In this document: piece by piece, positions 11,797 through 32,222 of the stretch
Layout of the letters: each line of letters begins with the position of its first letter
How positions within the stretch are numbered: the stretch's first letter is position 1
From: Lumbricus rubellus
Taxonomy: Eukaryota; Annelida; Clitellata; Crassiclitellata; Lumbricidae
Reading direction: 5' to 3'
Length of the DNA stretch: 64,000 bases
Assembly: GCA_945859605.1 (NCBI GenBank)
Contig: OX243814.1
Span: 25,650,686 to 25,714,685 of the forward strand
The notes under the pieces: generated by a model
Database searches by the model: none
Seen by the model: the letters and a program-made list of their open reading frames with translations, nothing else
Told to the model about the DNA's origin: nothing
Program-made: the position numbers and the translations under genes

Positions 11797-11981
11797 TGTT
11801 GAAATGCAGGCCATTGATTCAGGATTACAAAGATAAAAGATAAACTTAACCGTCTTTATTATTAGCACACAACACGAAAGGAAAACCGAGGAAGAAGGAA
11901 GTGACGTAAACATAGAGTCAACTATTTTAGAGTCACCTACGCTAGCGCCATCTAGAATGTGTATAACTAGTTATTCCAACA
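11797..11981 (-). repeat. copia 3' LTR
   Basis: 185 bp, TG...CA bounded. It is the downstream LTR relative to the minus-strand coding direction. A short AC-rich tract on its right is the polypurine tract on the coding strand. Confidence 0.95.
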
Positions 11982-11991
11982 CCCCCACTTT
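11982..11991 (-). promoter_or_regulatory. Polypurine tract
   Basis: On the coding strand 'aaagtggggg' lies directly against the 3' LTR, the expected plus-strand primer of an LTR retrotransposon. Confidence 0.8.
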
Positions 11992-12017
11992 ATACACACT
12001 CACAAATTAGGTTAGCC

Positions 12018-14392
12018 TTATTTTTCTAACCCCATCCCAGAAATGCATTTGTTATGCACATCTTTACACAGTCCTTTAGTTAAACAGTCAGCAACCATGT
12101 TTGTTGTTTCAATCTGTTTAACCAGAATGTCTCCAATCGCAATTCTGTCTCGAATGAAGTGATGCTGCACAGCAATGTGCTTGGTCTTGGGTCGATATCC
12201 AGGATTTCTGGAAAGATCAATCGCCCCTTTGTTATCACAGAAGATCTCCACAACAGCTGAAGCCTGAGGAACAAGTTCTCTGTGAAGTCCCTTCAACCAG
12301 ATTGCTTCTGTAGCAGCCATGCTTAAAGCCATGTACTCTGCTTCAGTTGTTGACTTTGCAACTGTTGGTTGTTTCTTTGAGTTCCAACTTATTGCGGCAC
12401 CACTTAAAACAAAAGTGTAGCCAGTGGTTGATTTGAGATCTCTTTTATCACCACCCCAGTCAGAATCACTGAATCCAATCAAATCTTCATTGGTTTTCCT
12501 GTACACAAGTTTGGTACTTGCAGACTGCCGAAGATATCTAAAGATTCTTTTCACTGCAACCCAATGAGTTTTTCCATAATTGTTATTGAATCTGCTCATG
12601 ACCCCCACTGCAAATGCAATGTCTGGTCTTGTAGCCTGTGCTGCATACATAAGGCTACCCACAGCTTCTTGAAAAGGAATGTTTCTCATTTCTTCCTCTT
12701 CTTGTCGACTGTTAGGAAAGAATTCCTCTCTGAACAAATCTTGATTTGGATCAAGTGGAGTTGAAACCCCATTGCACTCAGTCATATTGAAGCGGTTGAG
12801 CACTTGTTCAATGTATCTCTCTTGATCAAGCGATATCGTTCCTGTATCACGATCTCTTTGGATATGAATGCCCACACAGTAATGTGCCTCTCCAAGATCC
12901 TTCATCTTGAGACGTTTCATTAGATCTGCTTTCAAATTCTGTTTCTCTTCCTTGTTGTTCGAGAAAATCAAAAGATCATCAACATACACTGCAATGATTA
13001 AGATCTTTCCACTTTCACATCTGTAGTAAATGCAAGTGTCAAAATTTGATTGCACAAATCCAAGTTCTTTCAACAACTTATCCAATTTCTTATTCCAGGC
13101 TCGGCTGGCTTGCTTCAGACCATAAATTGACTTCTTTAGTCGACAAGTTTTACCATTTAGCCGAAAACCACCTGGCAGTTCCATGTAAATTTCTTCGTCG
13201 AGCTCAGGATGCAAAAATGCTGTTATGACATCCATTTGATCAATGTCAAGATCATATTTTGCAGCTAATGCCATCAGAAGACGAATGGAAGTATAACGCA
13301 CAACAGGTGCGTACGTTTCTTCGTAATCAATGCCTGGTTTTTGTGAACATCCTTTAGCCACCAAACGAGCTTTGTAACGCTCAACTGTACCATCAGATTT
13401 CAGCTTTGTTTTGAAGACCCATTTGCATTTAATTGCCTTTCTCCCAGTAGGTACATCAGATAATGTCCATGTCTGGTTTTCAACATGTGCCTGAATTTCT
13501 TCTTCCATTGCACGTTTCCATTCTTCTGCGTGATGAGAACTAAGGGCTTCTTCAACAGTTGCTGGATTAGTACTTTTACACAACGTAGCTTGATGCACAA
13601 CAAAATCCTCATTGAATATTTGCTTGTTTGGAACACGAGTTCTTTTTGGCCTCTCAAATGTGTCTCGTTTCACTTCTTCATCATCAGTTATTTCCTTATT
13701 GACCACTGAAATATCTGAACCATCAGAATCTTCTTCTGCCAAGTTTATTTCCAAACCAGTGTTCGAACCATCAGTAAGACCAGTCTTTGATCCACCAGAC
13801 TCCTTTGAACCACCAGACTCCCCCACCTCAACAGGAGCTCGGGTATTCTGAAACTGCTGTTGATGATGAATGTCTGAAGTAACAGTTTGCGATGAGATGT
13901 CATCCGCAACATCCGGAAATGGATCATCTGAAGACGAATGTCGAACAGGAAACTGAGATTCAAAGAAAACAACATCTCTTGATCGAGTGAATTTCTTTGT
14001 AACAGGGTGAAGCATTCTGTAACCTTTGCTTTCTTCACAGTAACCAACAAAGATGTACTCTTTTGATTTAGAGTCCCATTTCTTGCGGTTATGTTCAGGA
14101 ACTTTCACCAGAGCTTTGCAACCAAAAACACGAAGATGGCTTAGATCAGGTTTTTTCCCTGTCCATGCCTCTTGAGGTGTCATCTTTGGTAAGACTTTTG
14201 TAGGTGAGCGATTCTTCAGATAATTGGCCGTGTTTACTGCTTCTGCCCAAAAATCTGTGCTTACTCCGGATTCTAGAACCATTGTTCTAGCTCTTTCAAC
14301 CAAAGTTCTGTTTAGACGTTCTGCAACTCCGTTCTGCTGAGGAGTATATGGAATTGTGGTCTCGTGACGAATTCCACCACGTCGTAAAAAAA
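12018..14392 (-). CDS. copia pol, 3' reading frame (integrase end, RT, RNase H)
   Basis: The frame joins the gag-pol frame around the homopolymer at 14386-14392 and continues to a stop at 12018. It starts with the integrase C-terminal part: the PQQNGVAERLNRT motif carries the third catalytic acid, followed by a GKKPDLSHLRVFGC region. An acidic linker follows. The reverse transcriptase has WVFKTKLKSDGTVERYKARLVAKG and the active site YVDDLLIF (near 12975). RNase H has DSDWGGDKRDLKSTTGY (near 12460) and a terminal TKHIAVQHHFIRD block. All expected domains are complete. It is part of the same polyprotein as the upstream frame. Confidence 0.93.
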
Positions 14393-16137
14393 CCCAGAAA
14401 ACTTTCATTGACATATTCAGTACCATTATCTGTTCGAAGAGTTTTGATACGTTTACCAGTCTGATTCTCAACAAGAGATTTGTACTCCTTGAACTTCTCC
14501 AAGACTTCAGTCTTTGATTTCAGGAAATAGACAACCGAGTGTCTCGTGAAATCATCAATGAATGTGAGAAAATACCGTGCTCCACCAACAGATGAAACAT
14601 GCATTGGACCACAAATATCAGAATGAACAAGACCAAGAACTTCGTTCGCTCTTTTGGCTCCTGTTTTCTTGAACGGTTTGCGGTGCTGTTTGCCTTTCAC
14701 ACAAGCTTCACAAGGAATATTTGCCGTCCCTTCAGACTGAACACCAGAAGACATCGTGGTTTGAAGCAGGCGCATTGAAGGACGATTAAGATGTCCAAGA
14801 CGACGATGCCATAAGTTGACAGAATTCGTTGACAGCGCAGCAAACATAGGAGATTGCGTACAGTTCAAACGATACAGTCCGTTAACTACTGTGGCAGTTC
14901 CAACGACTCTTCTTGGATTTACCTTGACCTGCTGATTAACTATGCGACAGCCTTTCTTATCAAACAACACAGTTTTACCTTCCTGAGCAATCTTGTTAAC
15001 TGCCAAGAGATTTATAGCCAAATCTGGAACATGAACAACATCCGAAATTTCCATTGTTTTCTTTGTTGACAACGGAATCGATAATCTTCCCATTCCAGTG
15101 CTTTTCAACTTTGCTCCATTTGCAATTCCTACCTCTTGACTAGAGTCCGAAGAAAAATTCTTAAGCCAGTCAAGTCGAGATGTCAGATGTACTGTGGCAC
15201 CCGAATCTAGATACCAATCATCATTTATCGAGGTAGATTGCACCGATGAAACAGAAAAATTCGTTTGGGCTGACACAGCACCAAAATTTGCATTGGCTGA
15301 ATTCTTATGTTCCTTAACATTGACCTTCTTACATTGTGAACGAATATGACCAAATTGATTGCATTGGAAACAACGTGGTCCTTTTGGCTTACTTTTCATC
15401 TGGGACATGCCCTTGTGGGACCTGCTCATTTGAGACCTGCCCATTGAAAATGCTGAATGAGTTGCACTTGAAGTCGTATTTGCTCCTAGGTCCTTGACAC
15501 TGTCTTGAAGCAAAAGACTTTTTACAAACTCCACTGTTGTGTCTTGCTTTGATCCTTGGATGCCTAATATTAAAGGCCTGTACTGATCTGGAAGACCTCC
15601 AAGAATTATGCCTCCAACAACATTGTCCTGAAAAGGTTGACCAATTGATTCCAATTGTTCTGCAATCGACAAAATGTGATCTACATACTGCTGCATCGAA
15701 GGAAAGTTCTCGAAGTTTGTCTTAAACAAACTAGAATACAGTCCAATCAGACGAACAAGAGCAGTGCTTTCATATTCACCTCTCAATGCGTCCCAAGCAG
15801 CTTTCGCAGTCTGGCATTTCTTTGTGACTTTTGCTGAACAAGGTTTTAGGCTAAGATTGATTTTGGCTAACGCACGTAAGTCCAAATCCGGATCAACAGC
15901 CTGGCCCTCTTTTGGCGAAACACAGCGCCATAAACCAGCGTCAATTAAGAAATTTTGCATCCAGAATTTCCAATCACCATAATTTTTGCCATCAAGATGC
16001 CTCGCTTCTGGCAAACCTCCGACGGAATTTGTAGTAGCTATTGTTGCTATACTACCTGTTCCTGTGCTAATCTTCTCCTGAATCCTCAGAACTTGCTGCT
16101 GTAGTTCTTCCAATGCCGCCATTTTGACGCGTGACAA
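14387..16137 (-). CDS. copia gag-pol, 5' reading frame (gag, protease, integrase)
   Basis: The start is at 16137, with a second Met five codons in. Gag is residues 1-270 and ends in a CCHC knuckle (CFQCNQFGHIRSQC, residues 256-269). The aspartic protease has WYLDSGATVHLT (DSG at 311-313). Integrase begins with an HHCC zinc site (H444, H449, C476, C479), then the first two catalytic acids, D507 (HSDICGP) and D570 (LRTDNGTEY). After FLGFF the frame runs off into unrelated sequence because a run of seven A (plus strand, 14386-14392) puts the rest of pol in another frame. This could be a real one-base indel or an assembly error. Confidence 0.93.
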
Positions 16138-16230
16138 AGAAGAATCTTCAGCTTCTATCGACTCGGATAATTAACGAGAAAACTCGAAAAATATTAGTCG
16201 ACCTACAGTTCATGTTTACTTACAAGTCGG

Positions 16231-16245
16231 CCTGGGCCCATAACC
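16231..16245 (-). promoter_or_regulatory. Primer-binding site for a half initiator tRNA
   Basis: The plus strand reads 'cctgggcccataacc' directly against the 5' LTR. That is the anticodon stem-loop of initiator tRNA-Met (CTGGGCCCATAACC), not its 3' acceptor end. Drosophila copia primes from a cleaved 5' half of this tRNA, so the same mechanism is likely here. Confidence 0.85.
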
Positions 16246-16430
16246 TGTTGAAATGCAGGCCATTGATTCAGGATTACAAAGATAAAAGATAAACTTAACC
16301 GTCTTTATTATTAGCACACAACACGAAAGGAAAACCGAGGAAGAAGGAAGTGACGTAAACATAGAGTCAACTATTTTAGAGTCACCTACGCTAGCGCCAT
16401 CTAGAATGTGTATAACTAGTTATTCCAACA
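16246..16430 (-). repeat. copia 5' LTR
   Basis: 185 bp, apparently the same sequence as 11797-11981. It should hold the promoter and transcript start, but I could not place a TATA box with confidence. Confidence 0.95.
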
Positions 16431-17510
16431 CAAACAGTTTCACACCCCATGGGTGAGGTTTACCCCTGATGTACTGTTTCACATTCAGTGTTCCAGTAAA
16501 CGGAACCATTTGCTCGTCCACGCAGATCTCCTCTTCCATCTCAAGTGACTCACAGCGTCGACGAATAGCGTCAAAAAGTGGCCGGACCTTGTAAAAAGTA
16601 TCATTGTTGTCCGCAGGTTTTTCCAGGTTGTTCACAAAGTGCCAATTTGAACGTAACTTGAAAAATCGGTCACGAGACATGCCACTTACTTCGATCACTT
16701 TCAACATCAAGCCTGAAGACCAGTACATTCGAACTCGAGGAAATTTCAAAGTTCCCATTGACATATGCAAACCCACTAACACCTCCATCTCATTGGCAGT
16801 CGTGCTGTGAAATTTGCGTGTATTATTTTGCGTTGCATAGAGATTTGTCATGTCAGCCATCAGCTGAAATGACTCGTCCGGAATGTAACGTTTGAAATAT
16901 TGGTACGGTGACAATACAGACGCATTTTGATCCGTTGGCAGTCCAGCAACAAACTTCTCTGCGTTGCCGCAGAAAGGAAGGCGTGACCAACTGATATTCT
17001 TTTTATCGGTCACCTGGAGTATTTCATCATCCATATCGGTTCCAGTCACATCTGTTGGAGAATCACTAAAACTGTCTTCTTCTGGTTCCGAAGTGTTAGT
17101 TGATACTTGTACTGGTGCTGGCACTGGCACAGCAGGATTGCCATCCTCTTCATCGCTTGACAAGTCCTCAATTTCAGACAAATCACCATCTTTTGTCAAA
17201 GTCAATATATCCAGCACCTGCCATCCAGCTAAACCTAGTACAGAAGAGGAAACATAGGCAAAACTATAGCATCGAAGACAGTGCCTTGGAGAGAATGCAA
17301 TGACACAAACCTGACACTAAGCCTAATCCTAACCGACACTTACGACGCCTAACCTTATCCAAACCGATCGTCACGCTCCCCGATACAATAGTTATGCCGA
17401 AACATAATTAAAAACACTATAAAGTACTTAGAATAGGCTAACTGTGTTGCAAAGTCATTGTGTTTCAAATAATGTGTCGCAACATGCACTAGAATCAGTC
17501 CCAGACCCAA

Positions 17511-17528
17511 TGTCCACCGTAATGGACA
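17511..17528. promoter_or_regulatory. 18-bp palindrome, piggyBac internal right copy
   Basis: TGTCCA...TGGACA spaced as at 9977-9994 and preceded by 'agaccca'. It lies inside the proposed first intron of the transposase. Confidence 0.45.
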
Positions 17529-17772
17529 CCCATTCAAACTGTACTGAGGACATGGAGGATATATAATTCCTATAAAATAACATTCCCGATGGCTGTTAAC
17601 ACTTCAATTTATACCATCATTAAAAAGGTTTAAATTAAAACACATGATTTTATAGTGATTCAGAGCTACAAAATATACTTACGCCGCGGCCGAAAACATC
17701 CGTCGTCCATCTTTACCCACAATCACTTGAGGACTGATGAAAACAAACAGAGGTGTGCGCCGTGTACAGAGA

Positions 17773-17866
17773 TGTCCACTGGAATGGACAGTGGGTCTAA
17801 AGTCGTTAAAACCGCACTGCATTATGAAAACCGAGGGTTTAGACCTTATGTCCATTCCAATGGACA
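17773..17866. promoter_or_regulatory. Two 18-bp palindromes at right end of piggyBac
   Basis: TGTCCA...TGGACA palindromes at 17773-17790 and 17849-17866. Both lie between the transposase start and the terminal repeat. They match the left-end site and are candidates for subterminal transposase binding or transcriptional control. Confidence 0.55.
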
Positions 17867-17891
17867 TACGGTCTGAAAGGGTTAATTACCT

Positions 17892-18690
17892 ATTTAGCTA
17901 TATGATATCTTTATTTCGACGCATTTTAAAGCAAAATTTACAACTCAAAACGTACAAGAGTGTAATCGGGCAGAAGCTCAATGAAAATGTCACTTTGAAA
18001 CGCTTGCAACGCAGTCGGCAGCTACTTGAGCGGTTTCTTAATGAGAGAAGTGTACGATTTTTTCTACGATGAGTGTCTGATTTACAGACGAAAAGACATT
18101 CACCGATGCCACTCCAGTTAATTGTTTATTCCGTTGAAACAAAGAAAAATGTAAGTTCAGAAAAGTCGACTCATACGAGAACGTGACCATTTCAGCCGCG
18201 CGGTATCTTTTATATCAGTTGGTGTGTCTCGAATGGGTAAAACTAATATTGTGCTCGTTGAACCAGACGCCAAAGTAAACAGTGAATACTATTGTGAACA
18301 TGTTCTGAGACAAGGCGATATGTGATCGCCATAACTGGACATTGCAGCAGCAAGATGGAGCTCCATCTCATACAGCGAGAAATAGGCCTACAATCAACTT
18401 TCTTCGGCAGGAGAATGTTAACTTCATCGAGCCAGACATGTGGCCACCAAACAGTCCTCATTTAAACCCAGTAGATTATGCCATATAGGGTGCTTTGCAA
18501 GAAAAAGTCTACCTTCGGCGAAAATTTACCTCAGTTGAGCAGCTCAAGCTGGCAATAATCGAACTTCGAAGAATGAAGAAATCTGGGACAGCGTTTTATT
18601 GACATGCAGTAGCATAAACGAGTGGCGTCGTCGCTTAGAAAAACTCGTTGAGAAGCAAGGAGGACACATTGAACATGATTTCTGATTAGC
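17892..18690 (+). pseudogene. Tc1/mariner transposase relic
   Basis: Conceptual translation on the plus strand shows FTDEKTFTDATPVN (first catalytic Asp region, near 18070), LQQQDGAPSHTARN (second Asp, near 18345) and WPPNSPHLNPVDYAI (near 18440). In the last motif the usual catalytic Asp of SPDLNP is His. Thirty-four residues separate the second and third catalytic positions, as in the DD34D group. Several in-frame stops (for example after CLFR and VDYAI) and at least one frameshift before FTDEKT are present. The N-terminal DNA-binding region is missing. It is clearly inactive. Confidence 0.88.
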
Positions 18691-18799
18691 AAAATACTTG
18701 GCAAACAAAACTATATGAAAACAATATAATTAATTGAATTATATTCGTAATTAACTCGTATTTTACAAGGTGTTCTCACTTTTTTTGGCCCACCCTGTA

Positions 18800-19660
18800 G
18801 ATTCCCTAGAATAGGCCTACGATGAAACGAAAATCGAGATCGATCGACCGACTTGATGCAGCATATACAATGTATCCTATACTGATTAAAACCAACTGCA
18901 TCGCCTAGGCCCTATAGGCCTATCAGCTCGTCAATTATAATTTGAATGAGCTAAAATTGTTTTTAAAAAACATATCGGCCTACGCAGATTTGGCTGAGTT
19001 CTAGACCTCGCTTTCTCTGCAGTCTATATATGGTATAGGACATTATAGGGCCTATAGGCCTACTTGTGTTGATGCTGCAATTACGCACCCCACAGTTCGA
19101 AATACGTAGGCCTACACTGGTGACGTCATTGCCTCCACTGAATTAACCCTTAGCTGTCGGTTGTCGTGCCCCCCTCTCTATCACTTTATCCGAGCTGTGA
19201 CGCTGTAGCCTAATGTTTGCGTATGCTAACAGTTCTTGAACGAAAGCAGCGGAAATGGTGCTTTTTGGTTTCTCCGGCATTAAGTGCTCCGAGCATTAAG
19301 AAAGACATCAGGTCAGGAACCGTATGTATACATACGAGTCCGAATCACTCGAGAAAGTCACGTCTGTGTCCTGCAGAGACGTAACTATTGTTTACCGATA
19401 CAATCAGAGTCGCATTAGCATTAGCAGAGACGACACTACATAAGTCACGTAGGCCCAAAGGAAGCTCTCTGCCGTAGGATGCAGCACCCATTATGAGGAG
19501 TTGCCAATAATATAGGGCCTACTCAATTGGCGTGGACCCTATTATAATAGGCCTACGTTATAATTAAGTAGGCTTGGCTATCCTGCATTAGTTGGGACCC
19601 TATTTTTTCGATACGGGGGTCCCATATATAATTTTATATATTATCATGAAAATATGGGTA
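18800..19660. other. Non-coding, no recognised feature
   Basis: I see no exon. AGGCCTA palindromes are frequent (for example near 18816, 18910, 19049 and 19100). One CRE-like 'tgacgtca' occurs near 19121. Confidence 0.5.
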
Positions 19661-19661
19661 A

Positions 19662-19737
19662 CAGGACAATTACCCACCGGACAATTACCCACCGGACAAT
19701 TGCCCACCGGACAATTACCTCGGACAATTACCCCCGG
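19662..19737. repeat. 14-15-bp minisatellite
   Basis: About five tandem copies of 'ccggacaattaccca' with small differences. The array abuts the LINE fragment and creates repeated-peptide open frames with no meaning. Confidence 0.85.
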
Positions 19738-20325
19738 ATCCCCGGAAGCTGGTGTATCCGGAACTTTGGAGGATCCGCAAGGATAGCATTGCAGAAATCC
19801 AGTGTGTGATAGATTACGCTGGATGACTCTGATCTGGCGCAGTTGGTATAGAAGCAAGACGTGACGAGGGAACTGGCATGCTGATCCATGGATAGGTCTT
19901 CATCCAGAAGCACTCGAAAGTCCTGAACAACACGCCTGGGTCTTCCAGTTTGAAAACGCAGATTCTATCGCCCGACCATCAATCCTTAAGCGTGCATGTC
20001 CCGTTCCCAGCCATATAAACTCTGTTTTGTCCGGGTTCAGCCTCAACCGGTTGGAGGACATCCAGGTCTGAACTTCTTCAACAATTGCCTGAAATTTTGA
20101 CATCAAAACCAGTGCATCAGACGGGTCAAGTACAGTTGTTGTCGTTTGCATATTGGTTAACCCGGGCTCCAAAAGCAGAAATGATCTTTGTCAAACCGAC
20201 TGTGCATAGGACGCATAGGAGTGGCCCAAGGACGGAGCCCAGCAGAACACCGAATGTTACAGGCGCCCATGCTTGCATGATGAATATCCAGAGCCAACGA
20301 CCACCATCATTTGACGTGTCCACTT
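19738..20325 (-). pseudogene. LINE reverse transcriptase fragment
   Basis: Minus-strand frames give, in order, a GSVLGPLL motif (QGSVLGPLL of non-LTR RT), GLTKIISAFGARVNQYAND (the YADD active site with Asp to Asn), IVEEVQTWMSSNRLRLNPDKTE, and VLLDEDLSMDQHASSLVTSCFYQLRQIR. This order is typical of the RT palm/thumb of CR1/Jockey-like LINEs. The reading frame changes at least three times. It is 5'-truncated and dead. No endonuclease domain or 3' tail was seen. Confidence 0.88.
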
Positions 20326-20399
20326 AGCTGAGAAAGGATTGTACCAATTGAACGAATCCGAATGATATATACATGTACATATCATACACAGTTACGCAC

Positions 20400-20516
20400 A
20401 CATACATCTGATGTATATATACGTGTGAGCGGGTGCGTGCATGTATGTGCGTGGGTATATATAATATATATATTATGTATGTGTGTGTTTGTGTGTGTGT
20501 GTGTGTCGCAGTTATG
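20400..20516. repeat. TG/TA-rich microsatellite
   Basis: Mixed 'gtgtgtgt' and 'tatatata' runs follow the LINE fragment. Confidence 0.8.
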
Positions 20517-20603
20517 GACTCTTAGACGTTAAATTTGCATGCTAACGTCAGCCATTGTTTATTTTTCACTCTGTCATGCTTGTCCCGTCCAGCATCCACA
20601 AGA

Positions 20604-20607
<4 letters not shown>

Positions 20608-20637
<30 letters not shown>
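20608..20637. repeat. (CTG)n run
   Basis: About nine CTG units. They appear as polyGln only in an unsupported minus-strand open frame. Confidence 0.85.
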
Positions 20638-20638
<1 letters not shown>

Positions 20639-21331
20639 AGTGTTACAGTAACTATCCAGTCTGACATCAGATTCTGACGCGTGATTCGTTTTCACCATTG
20701 ACATATCCTAGCGCACATGTGAAGACGTCCATATACGCGGACACTCTTTATCTTGACGCATAATCAAGGGATTTTTCGAGCAGCGTGTCGGAGCGAGTAA
20801 GACATTTGTTCACGTTGGACTATTGGCCAAACTAAGTGTGTCTTGTTATCAGCTTCTACATTTTAAGTAAAGAACACGGCTTATTGCAATCGCTGTCAAA
20901 TATAGCTTCTAGGAAGTGAGTCAGTTGCGTTACTTCAGCGTGGAAAGACGAACGGTTAAAGTATTTATAGGAAGCGGATAAAGTTGTGTTCTGTTATCAG
21001 TTATCACTCAATGGTCACAGATACATATTGATCAAGGTAAATATCATATCAATAAAATTAATATCAACATCGTAAACTGATAATTGTTCTGAAACTTACA
21101 TCGTGCTACATTGTTTGTCTGAGAAGCAATAAACACACAAAAAGTCATGTTGATAAACTCATTATTTATAACAGCTCTATAATAACCTCTCAATCTTCCA
21201 TCATATTGGCCACATGAGAAGAAGTTCGAAGAACAGTGCATAGTATTATGACTGTTGCTGTTTCTCGTGTGACTAGAATTTCAAAACTGTTTTTCGTTTC
21301 TGATGACAAGAATTTTATTGTTTTTTCCCAG
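20638..21331. other. 5' flank of the class C receptor gene
   Basis: I see no exon. A polypyrimidine tract and cag at about 21318-21331 (ttttttcccag) just before 'gtgaaATG' suggest a 5' UTR intron ending here, so the true promoter may lie further upstream. Confidence 0.5.
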
Positions 21332-21336
21332 GTGAA

Positions 21337-31660
<10,324 letters not shown>

Positions 31661-32198
31661 ATCGGCGGTTCCTCCACCCATCCCCCACCCCCACCGCGCT
31701 GATCGTCAAATAATAACTGACGATTAAAACTTAAACCCCTATACACGAATGATAATAATATTATTCTTTAACCATTCAATCTGACAAACGCAGTATGATT
31801 ACAGGTACAGGTTATACGAAATACGGCCCACTATATATCACGACACCCAGGTCGGCTTTACAGCAGTGGGTTCGGTAGCTTACCACTAATGGCCTAAGAC
31901 TTCCTAAGTGCTGGATCACTCTTGGTTCGGCCAAGTCAGAAGTGTGAGGGGTTATCTTATTTTCAGCAGAACCAGAGTCAAGCAACACAACAGCAACAGA
32001 TATAACATTATGAAGTCATTGGACCACTGTACATGTATATAGACTTTAACTTGCAAGCCATATGAATAGTTTTGTTTGTGATGTCTGAAATAGAAATAGA
32101 AGTTGTTTTAGGTTTGTGACGATTCATTCGCTAGATGTTTTTTTCATCCAACGAAGAACACTGATGCAGTGCAGTCATAATTTTGTGGCTCTGACCAG

Positions 32199-32222
32199 CG
32201 GCGTAGCTAGGAGTTTATGGTG
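32199..32222 (+). mobile_element. Possible hAT left end
   Basis: 'cagcggcgtagctagga' resembles the common hAT terminus CAGnGGCGTAGCTAGG. I did not find a matching right end, so this is a relic at best. Confidence 0.35.

Larger units (their letters stand above)
11797..16430 (-). mobile_element. Ty1/copia LTR retrotransposon, 4,634 bp
   Basis: Two 185-bp LTRs (11797-11981 and 16246-16430) look identical by eye and have TG...CA ends. They are flanked by a 5-bp duplication 'caaac' (11792-11796 and 16431-16435). The order gag, protease, integrase, reverse transcriptase, RNase H on the minus strand is copia-type. A primer-binding site and polypurine tract sit at the expected LTR borders. The only obvious defect is a one-base frame break in a homopolymer. 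LTR identity implies a recent insertion. The element lies inside piggyBac coding sequence. Confidence 0.97.
10115..17710 (-). pseudogene. piggyBac transposase, three exons, split by copia
   Basis: DDE-type transposase expected to cut and paste at TTAA. Proposed exon 1 is 17710-17683 (28 nt, donor gtaagt). Exon 2 starts at 17234 (acceptor tactag) and runs to 16431, where the copia element intervenes, resuming at 11791-11487 (donor CCAG|gtatat). Exon 3 is 10798-10115 (acceptor ttcag). Ignoring copia, the pieces sum to 606 codons plus stop with no internal stop. Visible motifs are an acidic N-terminus, CVDEQMVPFTG (first Asp), FFDNYFTT (second Asp), MGGVDKLDQL (third Asp), and a C-terminal Cys-rich domain with CDKC and CFVPGRNC. 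All three catalytic aspartates are present. The reading frame crosses the copia site cleanly. As it stands the gene is broken by the insertion. Exon 1 is the least certain call. Confidence 0.88.
9844..17881 (-). mobile_element. piggyBac-family DNA transposon
   Basis: Ends are 'ccctttcagacc' (9844-9855) and its exact complement at the right end. Each is flanked by TTAA (9840-9843 and 17882-17885), the piggyBac target duplication. It contains a spliced minus-strand transposase gene and recurrent 18-bp subterminal palindromes. Removing the copia insertion (4,634 bp plus one 5-bp duplication) leaves about 3.4 kb. The insertion site is inside the Tc1/mariner relic. Confidence 0.93.
9736..18797 (+). 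mobile_element. Tc1/mariner-like element interrupted by piggyBac
   Basis: A 27-bp perfect terminal inverted repeat (9736-9762 against 18771-18797), beginning 'cagggtgggcc', is flanked by TA on both sides (9734-9735 and 18798-18799). Only 9736-9839 and 17886-18797 belong to this element, about 1.0 kb in all; the rest is the nested piggyBac plus copia. The coding part is a degraded transposase on the plus strand lacking its N-terminal DNA-binding region, so the element was probably a decayed or deleted copy when it was hit. Confidence 0.9.

Noticed and set aside
19662..19737. A CRISPR-like array
   Set aside because: Direct tandem minisatellite without spacers, in a eukaryotic setting.
20522..20704. 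A short protein with polyglutamine
   Set aside because: The Gln run is a CTG microsatellite read on the minus strand; the flanks show no coding character.
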